This document shows positions 34,405-45,420 of a stretch of 64,000 nt of DNA, one piece after another. The notes below the pieces were generated by a model. The model did not search any database, was not told the DNA's origin, and saw nothing but the letters and a program-made list of their open reading frames with translations. Position 1 is the first letter of the stretch. The number at the start of each line of letters is the position of its first letter. Made by a program: the position numbers and the translations under genes. This DNA comes from Artocarpus heterophyllus (lineage: Eukaryota; Streptophyta; Magnoliopsida; Rosales; Moraceae): contig CM046353.1 of NCBI GenBank assembly GCA_025403435.1, forward strand, positions 21,707,987-21,771,986, given 5' to 3'.

Positions 34405-35215
34405 TTTAAAAACGCTTTATTATCGATACTTGATAAAAACCAATTAACCGGTGAGAACTATAATGGTTGGAAACGGAACCTGAATATCATCCTATCCTTT
34501 GAGAAACTAAAATTTGTGTTAATGACACCTTGTCTTCCAGAGCCTACGAAAGATTCCACCAACGATCAAATCCAAGCGTATGATCGTTTGAAAGATGTTA
34601 ATGATTAGGCCTACTGCTATGTTATGGCTAGTATGAATAACATGCTGCAAGCTCAGCATGAGGATTATGAGACTGCTAGGCAGATCTTGGATAATCTAAA
34701 AGACATGTTTGGAATGCAGGCCCTAACAAAGTGGCAAGGGGTGCTTCAAAAACTCTTGAACTGTAAGTAGAGACTGGGGACATCTGTAAAGGAGCATATG
34801 ATGTTAGTCATGGGTTACCTTATTGAGACTCAGACCAATGGAGCTGACATCGATGCTAAAACTCAGATGACTATGGTTTTTGAGACTCTGTCTAAGGAAT
34901 TCATTTCATTTAGAGCCACATTTAATTTTAGCAATAGACAGGATATGACTTTAACAAAGTTGATGAAACAGTTACCGGAGTTCGAACTGCTGATTAGGGA
35001 GTTTCCTGCTGGTGGCGAGGCCAACTTAGTGGCTACTTTTGATTCCAATCCCAACCCTGGGAATGGAAAAAAACAACAGGCGAAGAATAGAAAGTCTTTT
35101 AGTCCTGCAAATGGCAAGAACAAGAGGAAGAAGAAGAAGAACCCGAAGAAGCTCAAGTACTTTTTCTACGGGAAGGTTGGGCACATTAAGAAGAATTGTA
35201 AGGACTTCCTTTTTC
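34405..35215 (+). pseudogene. Copia B gag, broken, degenerate zinc knuckle
   Basis: Reading resumes near 34430 with LTGENYNGWKRNLNIIL, the conserved N-terminus of copia gag, then AYCYVMASMNNMLQAQH. Stops lie at about 34607 and 34767. 34798-35325 is open and includes KEHMMLVMGYL, a Lys-rich linker and YFFYGKVGHIKKNC (35158-35199), a zinc knuckle in which both leading Cys residues have been replaced by Tyr. Loss of zinc binding and the stops make it non-functional. Confidence 0.85.
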
Positions 35216-36700
35216 GAGGAGGTAGGTATGATCTTCTGTATTTAGAAACTCATTTGGATAAGGAATCCAGTGACATTTGGGCCATAGATTCTAGAAAAAC
35301 TAATCATGTTTGTGTTTCTCTATAGGGGTTCAAAGAAACGAGAAGTCTGCTACATAAAGACTTCACGCTTTAGATGGGCGATGAATCCCTGGTCTTAGCT
35401 GAAGCAGTGAGAGATGTCCATTTATATTTTGATAATTATAGGAATTTAATTTTGCAAGATTGTTTTTATGTTCCTAAATTTAAAAGGAATTTAATTCCTA
35501 TAGCTTGTTTATTTAAAGACTCCTATTTGGTTTTCTTTAATAATAAATTGATGATTCGTAAAAACAAATCTTTTATCTGTTCTGGATGGATGCAAAATAA
35601 TCTATATTTTATCAAACATAAGATGGACTTATTGCTTAATGCTGAGATGAATGATAATAACTCCAAAAGACTTAAAACTTCTTACTCTAATGAGACTTAT
35701 CTTTGGCATTTGCGACTTGATCGTATTAACCTGAATAGGATTTAAAGGTTAGTAAGGGATGGACCTTTAAGTCACTTAAAGGTGGAATCTATACCAAAAT
35801 GTGTGAATCTTGTTTAGAGGGTAAAATTTCCAAATGACCATTGGGGTTTAAGGGCTATAGGGCCGAAGGGGTTCTAAAACTTATGCATAGATATGTTTGT
35901 AGACCGATGAACATTTGGGCACGAGGAGGGTATGAGCACTTCGTCCCTTTTATTGACGATTACGCAAGGTATGGTATGTGGACCTAATGCACCACAAAAG
36001 TGAAACTTATGACAAGTTTAGTGAGTTTTGGGCTGAAGTGGAAAAGCAATTGGCTAAACCCGTAAAGGCACTTCGATCCAATCGAGGTGGTGAATACCTT
36101 TATGATGAGTTCTTGAGACACTTATTAGAGAATGAGATTTTATCCCATTTGACTGCGCTGGGCACTCTACAGCAGAATGGCATAGCTGAGAGAAGAAATA
36201 GGACTTTGTTAAACATGGTTAGGTCCATGATGAGTTATTCATCATTGTCTTTGTCCCTTTGGGGATTGCACTACAAACTGCATGTTATCTTTTGAACAAC
36301 GTGCCTTCAAAATCAATTCCTGAAATTCCTCATGAGTTGTGGATGGATAGAACGACATCCTTAAGCCATATTCATATATGAGGATGTCTGGCTTATGTCC
36401 TGTTTAGGAATACGAATAAGTTAGAAGTACATTCGGAAGTTTGTGTGCTTGTAGGATATCTAAAAGGGACTAAAGGGGTTATTTCTATAACTCAAAGAAA
36501 AATAAAGTCGTGGTTTCAACTTATGCAACTTTCCTTGAGCAAAGTTTCATGGACGACTTTAAGCCTCGGAGCAAAGTAGTGCTTGAGGAGTTAGTTAGTC
36601 ATTTGATCACTCCAAGGGTTTTGATAAAAACCACTCCAATCAGTGTAGAAAAACGAAACAAACCTGAACAATAACCTAAGGGGCTTCGGCGTAGTAGGAG
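35216..36700 (+). pseudogene. Copia B protease and integrase, broken
   Basis: The protease site reads WAIDSRKTNHVC (35278-35313), with the DSGA core changed to DSRK. GAG-pre-integrase follows (FYVPKFKRNLIPIACLF at 35464; LWHLRLDRINLNRI at 35701). Integrase remains include CESCLEGKISK (35802), FVPFIDDYARYG (35941), ALRSNRGGEYLYDEF (36069; catalytic Asp replaced by Asn) and LQQNGIAERRNRTLLNMVRSM (36166; Glu present). Stops and frame changes are frequent. Confidence 0.85.
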
Positions 36701-36787
36701 GATTAGGCGTCAACCCAAACGGTATATGTTCAATGGTGAGGCCTTTTTGGTTGAACCTGATGAACATGACGGGGATCCTTACACTTA

Positions 36788-36873
36788 TGCAAAGGCTATG
36801 GAGGATGTTGATTCGAAACTCTAGATAGAATGCAAAGGCTATGGAGGATGTTGATTCGAAACTCTAGATAGAG
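36788..36873 (+). repeat. 43 bp tandem duplication in copia B
   Basis: Two copies of a 43 bp unit begin with 'tgcaaaggctatggaggatg' at 36788 and 36831, just before reverse transcriptase. 43 is not a multiple of three, so it also shifts the frame. Confidence 0.9.
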
Positions 36874-38393
36874 GCCATGAACACAAAGATGAAGTTTATG
36901 GAGACTAATCAGGTCTGGAAGCTTATGGATCTTCCCAAAGGGATAAAACTCATAGGGTGTAAGTGGATCTATAAGAGGAAAAGAGGAGTGGATGGAGAGT
37001 TCAAAACCTTTAAGGCTAGATTGGTAGCTAAGGGATACATGCAAAAGGATGGAATCGATTACGAGGAAACCTTTTCACCTGTAGCCTTACTTAAGTCCAT
37101 TCGGATTCTCTTGTCCATAGTTGCTGCACTCGACTATGAGATTTGACAGATGGATGTCAATACGGCTTTTCCAAATGGCTCTCTTGATGAGTCCATTTAT
37201 ATGGAACAACTAGACGGGTTCAAGGTCAAGGGTTAGGAGGGTAAGGTTTGTAAGTTGCTAAAGTCAATTTATGGATTTAAGCAGGCTTCCCAGTCTTGGA
37301 ACATAAGATTTGATCAAGTGATCAAGACTTATGAGTTCGCACAAAATGTGGACGAACCATGTGTTTACAAACACATTAAAGATGGAAATGTGGTTTTTCT
37401 ATTGCTTTATGTAGATGACATTCTGCTAATTGGCAATGACGTTGGCGCATTGTCATCGATCAAATTATGGTTGACCAAGCAATTTGACATGAAGACTTGG
37501 GTGAGGTTAATTTTGTTCTCGGTGTCTAGATCTTTTGGGATTGGAAGAACAAAATGATAGTTTAATCCTAGGCGGGCAACATAGATAAAATTCTCAAGAG
37601 GTTTGCAATGCAGGATTCTAAGAAAAGTGGGCAACTATCTAGGTCTAGCTTACTCTTTCTAAGAAAGGCCCTCCAAAGTCTAAGGAAGAAAAAGAAGACA
37701 TGAAGAAGGTGCCTTATGCTTCAGCAGTAGGTAGTCTCATGTATGCCATGCTTTGCACACGACTGGATATTTGTTATGTGGTCGGTATTGTAAGTCAATT
37801 TCAAGCGGATCCAAGACCGAACCATTAGGTTGCGATCAAGCATATTTTCAAGTACTTAAGAAGGACTCAAGGCTATATGCTTGTGTATTTGGGTAAGGAC
37901 TTAACTCCTCTAGGATACACTAATTTGGATTTTCAATCCTGTTTGGATTCTAGAAGATTAACTTCGGATTTTGTGTTTACTCTGGGTGGCAATGCCATCA
38001 GTTGGAGAAGTGTAAAGCAAGATTGCACTTCGGATTCAACAACAGAGGCTGAGTATGTGGCGGCTAGTGATGCTTCGAAAGAAGCAGTGTGGCTCCCTAA
38101 GTTCCTTAGAGATCTTGAGGTAGTTCCTGATATGGATAAGACGGTATCACTGTACTGTGATAACAGTGTGGTGGTAAGTAATGCTAAGGAATCAAGAGTT
38201 CATAAGAAGAGTAAGCATATTGATCGAAAGTATCATGTGATAAAGACTTCGTTGGAGGCGAGCATGTCACTGCGTGTAAAATCGCATCCGAGGACAATTT
38301 AGCTGATCCATTCATGAAGACACTTTCTAGGAGAGTCTTCGAGAGGCATGTAAAATCCATGGGGATGCGAGATTTGTCATATTTACTCACTTA
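36874..38393 (+). pseudogene. Copia B reverse transcriptase and RNase H, broken
   Basis: 36877-37146 encodes [37 protein letters not shown] and [14 protein letters not shown]. After a stop, QMDVNTAF (37150) and SIYGFKQASQSW (37264) lead to LLYVDDILLIGN (about 37402-37437), an intact YVDD centre. 37700-38302 carries RNase H (EAEYVAASDASKEAVWL; SLYCDNSVVV), ending with DLSYLLT near 38390. Several stops occur (37144, 37234, 37826). Confidence 0.9.
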
Positions 38394-40461
38394 GTGGAAG
38401 TTGGAGATTGTTAGATGTGTATGTCCTAAGGAGTAAAAATGTAACATGTTTTTGGAGACATTTTTATCAATAAAGTATTTATTTATTATTCATATTCCAA
38501 ATCTTGTCCACTTTAAGTTCATATTGTTGAATGTATGTTAAGCAAACAAAAGTCTAAGATTGTCGATCTAAAACTTTAATAATTGGGCATATGATAAACA
38601 GATTATGCATAAAACACGATTCTTTATGTGACAGTCTAAATCATAAGATCCACAATCAAGGGAATAAAGTTGGGTGCTTTATTCATACAAAGATTGTTAT
38701 GTTGTCTATATCCCTAACGAGAGATGGTTTTTCTTGACCATCAGAGGTGGACTCCATGAATAGAAACATTGGCATATTGTCATAGGTGACAATGTGTTAG
38801 ATCAGGATGTAAAGTGAATTGATTTCGATTAATAATTCTGTCTTGGCAATTCGATTTACTTTAAACAATCATATGTATTGTATCTTAATCCTGAGATGAA
38901 TAATAGGTCTGTTGCCTTGACTTATGTCTGTTGATGTACTAAAGGGTGACATCCACATTTTAATAGTGGTACGCATGCTGATACATTGGAGGCATGACTC
39001 TTGATAGCGTAGACCTATTATTCATAGTTATGGAATCCATAGCTCCTCTTCAGGAGTAGTTGATATCCTCTTATATGTGTTATCCAATAATTAGAAAACT
39101 AGAGCGCTCAACCATTTAGATACATAGGTGTAACCGAGTCGTATGCCATCTTTGGATGGTAAGTTTTTCGATGTGAGATAATGGAACTTAAGATAAAAAT
39201 AATAGGGAAGGTAAGACAGAATTTGTCCTGAAGCCGATTATGGATAACCCTATAAGGATATGACACATTATGATATGTCATGGAGATTTAGCTACACAAG
39301 CTTTGTAATTCTATATAGTTTGAGAGAGCAGCTCTATGCTTTTAGTGGAATAGCGTTAAAGTTGATAATTATGAAATGTATATCTAGGATATTGGGTTTC
39401 ATAATTATCAGGAGCTTGAACTATATAGGTCCATCAAGTCTGCTTTGCTAGCTCATAAAAATCCTGTAACGATATTGTGTGCTTTTCCAATAATTGGTGA
39501 CTTATGTGAAATTATCAGATTGACTAAAATTCGATAAGATTAGATAATTCGTGTCTATTTTTTGGTTGAATTAATTTTGTGATAAATTAATTTAAGATAA
39601 ACTTGTTGAATTATCAAGATCAGATAATTCATGTATGTTTAGCAATTGGATTAATTTTGAATAAATTAATTCAAGATAAACTTGTTGAATTATCAGGAAT
39701 ATTTATTTTCCTAGAGATTATATCGATATTACTATTTTAATCAGATAACTTCTCTATTGGGTTATTATTTGAATTAAACTAAGACTCTATCCCAAGACTC
39801 TCTGGTGGGAATAAAATATTCACGGGGATCATTTATCGTAAGTTTGACAGGTTGATCTTTAAGTTTGGCCTGCCGTTGGAGCGAGTTCGGCAAGCCAAAC
39901 CACCATTTCGGCCTGCCGAACCACCATTTCGGCCTGCCGACTGAGAGATAAATAGGTCATGTGTTTTCACGCAGATTGTATCAGATATTGATCTTGATTT
40001 TATTTTGATTCGAATTTTTGAGGCCTTGTCTGATAAGGACTGACTCCTAGGCCTAACCTTTATAAAAAGGGGAGTGAGACTTATTGTTATTTAGATTAGT
40101 TGAGAAATCTAGAGTGAGACTCTGCCAGTGAGATTCTATGACTCCCTAAAGAGCTATTGTTCACAAATCATGAAGTATAGCTTTGGGTTTTCTCAATTGG
40201 TTGGAAGGAGAATCATTGGGGAAAGGTTGAACGACATGCGCCCACACGCACTCCGATCGTGGATAGAGAATAGCAAAGAAGACTAGTTGGTTAAAGCTCT
40301 TCTAGAACGTTACTTCTCTTCACGTATTGCAGGAGCTTTTCTGCATTTACAAGGTTAGTAAGATCTAGTTAATTTATGCATTTAGTATGGCAAACTTGTG
40401 TTTTAAAAAATACTTTGATATAAAAATTTCTAAAATTCTGCTTCGTACTATTTTTTCAATA
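38392..40461 (+). repeat. Copia B polypurine tract and 3' LTR
   Basis: AGTGGAAGTTGGAGAT (38393-38408) precedes the LTR (38409-40461, 2.05 kb). It is colinear with the 5' LTR and has a TATA box at 40061-40070. It carries five palindrome units compared with four in the 5' LTR. Confidence 0.9.
39843..39941. repeat. Palindrome array, copia B 3' LTR
   Basis: Units start at 39843, 39864, 39886, 39907 and 39928 (gaps 21, 22, 21, 21). The last two are fully conserved or nearly so (TTCGGCCTGCCGAA and TTCGGCCTGCCGAC) and share the spacer 'ccaccat', which suggests a recent one-unit duplication of 21 bp. Confidence 0.85.
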
Positions 40462-41750
40462 GTGTAAACTAACGATTTGAAAAATACCAAAACCCTTTCA
40501 AATATTGAGACCTAATTATAGTGTTTTTTTTTCTTTCCAAAGCAATTATATTCTAAAAAATTAGTTTAATTATTTTTTTTAAAGTAAAATAGATTGAAAT
40601 GTTACGTTTCAACAAAAAAAAAGTGTTTTTTTTTGGTTGAATGGTATATATGTTGATGCAAGTAGAGCATATTTGAGTAATAAGGATTTTAGTTGAAAAA
40701 TTAAAAAGTTATTTGGGAAGTACATTATAGAAAGTACTAAAAGAAAAAAAAAAGTAGGGAACATTTGAGAACAAAATTACTTTAACAAGGGCAAATTAGA
40801 GAATAATCTTTTTGAGAAAATAGTAATAAATAGGGTTACAGGAAAAAAAAACTTGAATATAACCACATTTTAGAAAAATTACTTTTATTGTTCATTTTAA
40901 AAAATTATAAAAATTTGAAAAACAAAATACTTTATGGAAAACAAATTAGAGAAAAATATTCCAACAAAGCACCTAGAATTTAATAGAAAAACACAAATAA
41001 AATATAGAATAAACAAAAAAAAAAGAAATATATAAAAATGAGGATTATTGGATAGTTAATTGAAATACATATGTATTAACTTAGCCAAAGGTTATATATA
41101 TTTATATATGTATATAGTATGTATGTCCGTAACCTAAGTTAAAAAAAATATGTATTTCAAATATCTATCCAATAATCCTAATTTTAATATATTTTTTTTT
41201 GTTTTACGTTTTCTTATTAAATTCTAAGTGTTTTATTGAAATATTTTTCTCTAATGTTCTCTTCTTAAAGTATTTTGTTTTTCAAATTCTTATAAGTTTT
41301 TTAAGATGACCATAAATGGTAATTTTTCTAAAATGTGGTCATATTTAAGCACTTTTTAATACAACCCACTTTATTACTATTTTCTCATAAATACCTTTTT
41401 TCTAATTTGCCCTTGTTAATGTAATTTTGTTTTCAAATGTGTCCCTACTGTTTTCCTTTTAGCGCTGCCTATAATGTACTTTCTAAGTAACTTTTTATCT
41501 AATTTTTCTAAAAAAAATCTTTATTACTCAAATACGCTACACTTGTATATACATATATATCCTATTCAAACAAAAATACTTTCTATTAAAATGTAACATT
41601 TCAATCTATTTTACTTAAAACAAAAATAAACTAATGTCTTAGATTATAATTACATTGAAAAAAAACACTAAAATTAGATCTCGATATTTGAAAAGGTTTT
41701 TGGTGTCTTTCAAATTGTTAGTTTATATTCCTTCAAACAAATTTCTAGCT

Positions 41751-42025
41751 CCATCACTACAGGAGCATATGCCCACTGTCACCCCCACCTTTCTCCGCCT
41801 CTGTTTGTAAATCAATTTAGATTTAGATTGACGAACTTATTGTAACCCTATCGAAAGACAACATTACTCTTGTTGGATCCTTATAAAAACAATATTGAAA
41901 TTGTTGAATTCACAAAAATAAAACAAAATAAAAAAAAAGGTAGAAATTTTTAGTATTTAACAGTTATCCATAGGAGCAACTCTAGAACTTGAGTAGTCTT
42001 TTTCTCTTTAGAGTAAATTATTACA
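41751..42025. other. Unannotated spacer between foldback element and MITE
   Basis: AT-rich with an A-rich run near 41920-41940. No gene or repeat boundary was recognised. Confidence 0.35.
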
Positions 42026-42304
42026 TTAGTCCCCAATCTTTTACAAAAGTGTAATTTTAGTCCCCAACCTTTTATTTTTTATTTATCAGTCCTCAACCTT
42101 TTATTTTAGTGACTGAGTAACCAAATTTAACGGCTAAATTGTTAATTTTAAGGACCAGTTTTCTTCTTTTTGAGAACTTTAGGGACCAATTTGTCACCTT
42201 TTTTATAAATTTAGAGACTAATTTGTCAACTTTTTCCATCCAAAATTAATTATTCGACCGTTAAATTGGTTTCTCAATAACTAAAATCAAAGATTGGGGA
42301 CTTA
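42026..42304. mobile_element. MITE with inverted ends
   Basis: The left end TTAGTCCCCAATCTTTT (42026) matches the complement of the right end (AGATTGGGGACTTA, ending 42304). Further in, 'ttttagtgactgagtaacc' near 42104 and 'aatttaacgg' near 42124 match the complement of 42259-42287. About 280 bp, no coding sequence. Such 'agtcccca' ends are common among plant non-autonomous elements. No target duplication was clear. Confidence 0.65.
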
Positions 42305-43421
42305 TCCCAGGAGTATGTACTTGCACACAAGACAACACTGGTTGGTTCTCGAAAATTCATGCTATACTTGACTAACGTTGACTCTATACGGTAAGATTAA
42401 GGTTTGGTTGGGCAATTTGCTATTAGTGAGCATATAGTGGCATTTATTGGATGGAGGGAAACGGGAAGCCCACTCCCTCGAGCCTCCATAGCTTCGTGTA
42501 TGCAAGGGACCAAAAGTTTATTTTCGTAAAAAGTTAAGAAGTACTAGAGCAATTCACCCTTTTCTTTTAAAAAAAAAGTATGGAGCATGAATAACCGCGA
42601 ACTTTTTTGAATTTCTGTCACTGAGAGATTAGAGATTTGAAAACTATATATTGGACTAAAGTACTCACCTTACCCGCATGTACCTTTAACAACATGATCT
42701 CATTTATCAATACGAGGAAACTTTCCCTGGACATCTATTTCAGTCGAAAGAAAAACAATATAAATCTTCTGTTCAGGATGAAAACGATATTGCTAGTTTT
42801 TTGCGGAATTCAAAATAGTATTATACGTATCTTGTTTGGCGATGTAGCGATGGATTTAACAAAAAATAAAAATAGAATGTAGTAGGAATCTTTTTTTTTT
42901 TTAAGGATTTAATGGTGAAAATATTAATTATACTCTTTTTTTCCCTCTTTTTAAAAAGAGCTAGAAAACTACTCATCAGTGAAAGGCAGCGAACATGGTT
43001 CAGTAGCATTAATTTAGTAGATGCTGCAAGAGCGTTTAGATAGGGGAATTTTTATAAATGACATCTTTAAAACTTACTGCGGCATAAGTTAAACAATTAA
43101 TATAAATGTTAATATGGCACAACTTTTTTAAATGTGATATAAATGAACATATTTTTAAAAATACGGCATTTTTCTTAGATATCCATGCGTTACGATGCTG
43201 CTATTTTCCCTTCTTTTTTTTTTTTTTTCATGTATTCCAGACCCCTAAGCTGCATGCACTTACCGCATATAAGAAGCAAGTTGCAGTTTGGGTGGATAGA
43301 GAGTTAACTCCAAGTTCCAACTTCTTGATACGTGCTCTAGTTACCCTAGAACTTTCCTTTCCAATCATACTAAAACATCCAACTTCCCTTACAAGGCGTA
43401 AGATTAGTTAATATCAGAGCC
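42305..43421. other. Upstream flank of the lectin kinase pseudogene
   Basis: AT-rich, with T runs near 42892 and 43216. It would hold the former promoter and 5' leader, but no specific element could be supported. Open frames here (such as 42637-42882 and 43106-43411) match no family I know. Confidence 0.35.
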
Positions 43422-43804
43422 CTGGCCAGCTTCACAAATCGTGCAATAAGAACATTTTTCTTCCTTTCTTGTCTCCTTGTAGAGTCACTTCAATCCGAGA
43501 CAAATTTTGTGTACAATGGCTTCTTCCAAGCAAACTTGAGCTTTGGTGGAGCTTCTTTTCTGAGATCTAATGGCATACTAGCCATAATAAATGATTCATC
43601 AAAGGTCCTTGTCCATGTATTCTTTCCAACTCCTTTTCAACTCAAAAATCTTTCAGCCGGAAACAACAAATCTGCTGTTACCTTTAGCACTAATTGTTTT
43701 TTCCATCCTTCCTAAGTAACCTGGTCTAGGAGGCCATGGTCTCATTTTCCTTCTCACATTCAAACTAAATCCAAAAGGTTGTCTCCCGAACCAGTACTTA
43801 GGCC
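43422..43804 (+). pseudogene. L-type lectin receptor kinase pseudogene, 5' part (signal peptide and lectin domain start)
   Basis: From 43422 the frame reads LASFTNRAIRTFFFLSC, a hydrophobic signal peptide whose first codon is CTG where ATG is expected, so the start is probably lost by one base change. The legume-lectin opening follows: NFVYNGFFQANLSFGGASFL and LRSNGILAIINDSSK. A stop lies at 43713-43715. In the neighbouring frame KxPGLGGHGLIFLL and LPNQYLGL continue the lectin domain up to the copia C target duplication AGGCC (43800-43804). These receptors sense extracellular ligands at the plasma membrane. The rest resumes at 56302. Confidence 0.88.
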
Positions 43805-44042
43805 TATTAGCTTTAAAAAGTAAACCAGATAGATGAAGTCATGAAAGAATTTGATGAAAGAATTCTGATCTTTCTCATTCAATTCATTTAGAAAACTACT
43901 ATATAGGAGCTTGTTAAATACTTGCTTAACTGACTGAACAACTTGTCTCAGCTGCCTACGACACTACTGACACATGTACAAAATTGGTTGCATCTGTTAA
44001 CTAATTTTGCTATTCTGTTACATTCTATTATTACTCCTAACA
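43805..44042 (-). repeat. Copia C 3' LTR
   Basis: 238 bp, TATTAGCTTT to CTCCTAACA on the + strand (TGTTAGGAG to AAAGCTAATA in element sense). The purine tract AGTTTGAGGGGGGA (minus strand, 44043-44056) adjoins it. Confidence 0.88.
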
Positions 44043-44056
44043 TCCCCCCTCAAACT

Positions 44057-45420
44057 TAAAATGCTAAAATCTAAAACTCTAAGTTTGGACCTAAATCTAT
44101 TGAAAGCAGAACTAGAAATGGCCTTTGTGAAAACATCAGCTAATTGATCAACTGCTGGAACATGTCTTACTTTCAGAAGCTTCTGTTGAATCTTTTCACG
44201 AACAAAGTAAAGATTTTAATATGTTTTGTTTGAGCATGTAAAACAGGATTTGCTGCAAGTTGTACAGTACTGAGATTATCACACCAAACAATAGGCTTTT
44301 GTGGTTAAAACTTTCAATTCTCCTAGCAGCCCTTGAACCCAGCTTATTTCTGCAACTAAGCTAGTTAGACTAAGATACTCAGCCTCTGTTGATGACCTTG
44401 ACACAGTGTGTTGTTTACGTGATTGCCAAGAAATCAGATTAGATCCTAGGAATAACCAATAGCCTGATGTTGAGCATCCATCATCCATACCTAATGCCTA
44501 ATCAGCATCACAAAATCCAACTAGATTAAGTTGGGCTAGAGAACAGGAAGTAAGATGCAAACCAAATTCAATGGTTCCTGCCAAGTAACGTAAAATTCTT
44601 TTGACAGTTTTCCAATGAGCTTTAAAGGATTTTGCATAAATTGACATACTCGATTGACTGAATATACCAACTCCGGTCTAGTAATTGTAACATACTGTAA
44701 AGCAACCACTGTGCTTCTGTATAATTGAAGATCAGTAACTGGATCACTGCCAAAAGCTGTTAACTTTTGACTAGTGGTTAAAAGAGCTATGACCACTCAA
44801 GCATACTGTATTTAGTCTTACTCATCAAGTCACGTATGAATTTTGCTTGACATATGTAAAAACTAGTACCAGTTTTTCTGACTTGAATTCCTAGGAAGTA
44901 ATCCACTTCACCTAGACCTTTCAATACAAACCTCTAACTCAAGTTGGTAATTACTTCTAACATTGCTTGATTACTGCTTCCAGTTATTAAAATGTCATCC
45001 ACATAGACTAGAGCAAATAGTGTAGCTTGAGGAATGATGTTGATGAAAAGAGACTTATCGGATTTTGATAATTTAAAACCAAGTTCACTTATTGTAACAT
45101 AGAGTTTTTTAAGCCAAGCTCGAGGAGCTTGTTTGAGACCATAACGTGACTTGTGAAGCTTACATACCAAAGATGGATTTTTAGGATCAATAAAACCAAG
45201 GGGTTGCTCCATGAATACTTCCTCTTGCAATTCACCATTTAGGAAGGCATTATTAATGTTAAGCTGTCTTACCAAAATCAAAACCTGCCACTTGGTGAAA
45301 ACTTTTAACAACTAATCTGGCTTTATACTTGTTTATTGAGCCATCTAGGTTTTCTTTTGCTCTAAATACCCCACTTATACTCTACTGCTTTTTTTTCCTT
45401 CTGGTAGTAGTACTAAACTC
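44057..45420 (-). pseudogene. Copia C reverse transcriptase and RNase H, broken
   Basis: On the minus strand, 44934-45311 encodes NNAFLNGELQEEVFMEQPLGF, SRYGLKQAPRAWLKKL and ALVYVDDILITGSSN (YVDD centre near 44988-45020). 44536-44796 encodes [18 protein letters not shown] and VNRVCQFMQ, and 44279-44488 the RNase H piece STSGYWLFLGSNLISWQSRK with SSTEAEYLSL. Frame changes separate the pieces. Confidence 0.88.

Larger units (their letters stand above)
30740..40461 (+). mobile_element. Copia B: full-length but decayed Ty1-copia element
   Basis: LTRs of about 2.0 kb at 30740-32747 and 38409-40461 flank a 5.66 kb interior with a primer-binding site, a long leader and gag to RNase H in copia order. 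Flanks GCGTA (30735-30739) and GTGTA (40462-40466) differ at one base and are probably the target duplication. The last bases are CAATA instead of CAACA. Stops and frameshifts occur throughout. LTR length and pol motifs resemble Tork/Angela-type elements; this lineage call is tentative. It is a sister family to copia A. Confidence 0.9.
30714..41750. mobile_element. Long foldback (inverted-repeat) element split by copia B
   Basis: The sequence 40465-41105 is matched, in reverse complement, by 41115-41725: two arms of about 610-640 bp around a centre near 41110. Example pairs are 'taaactaac' (40465-40473) with 41717-41725 and 'aggattattggata' (41041) with 41166-41179. The outer tip of the left arm lies before copia B: 'gaattttgttttaagagg' (30718-30734) matches the complement of 41730-41748. 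Removing copia B and its duplication gives one element of about 1.3 kb that is nearly all hairpin. It has no coding sequence. Such elements can yield long double-stranded RNA if transcribed. Confidence 0.8.
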
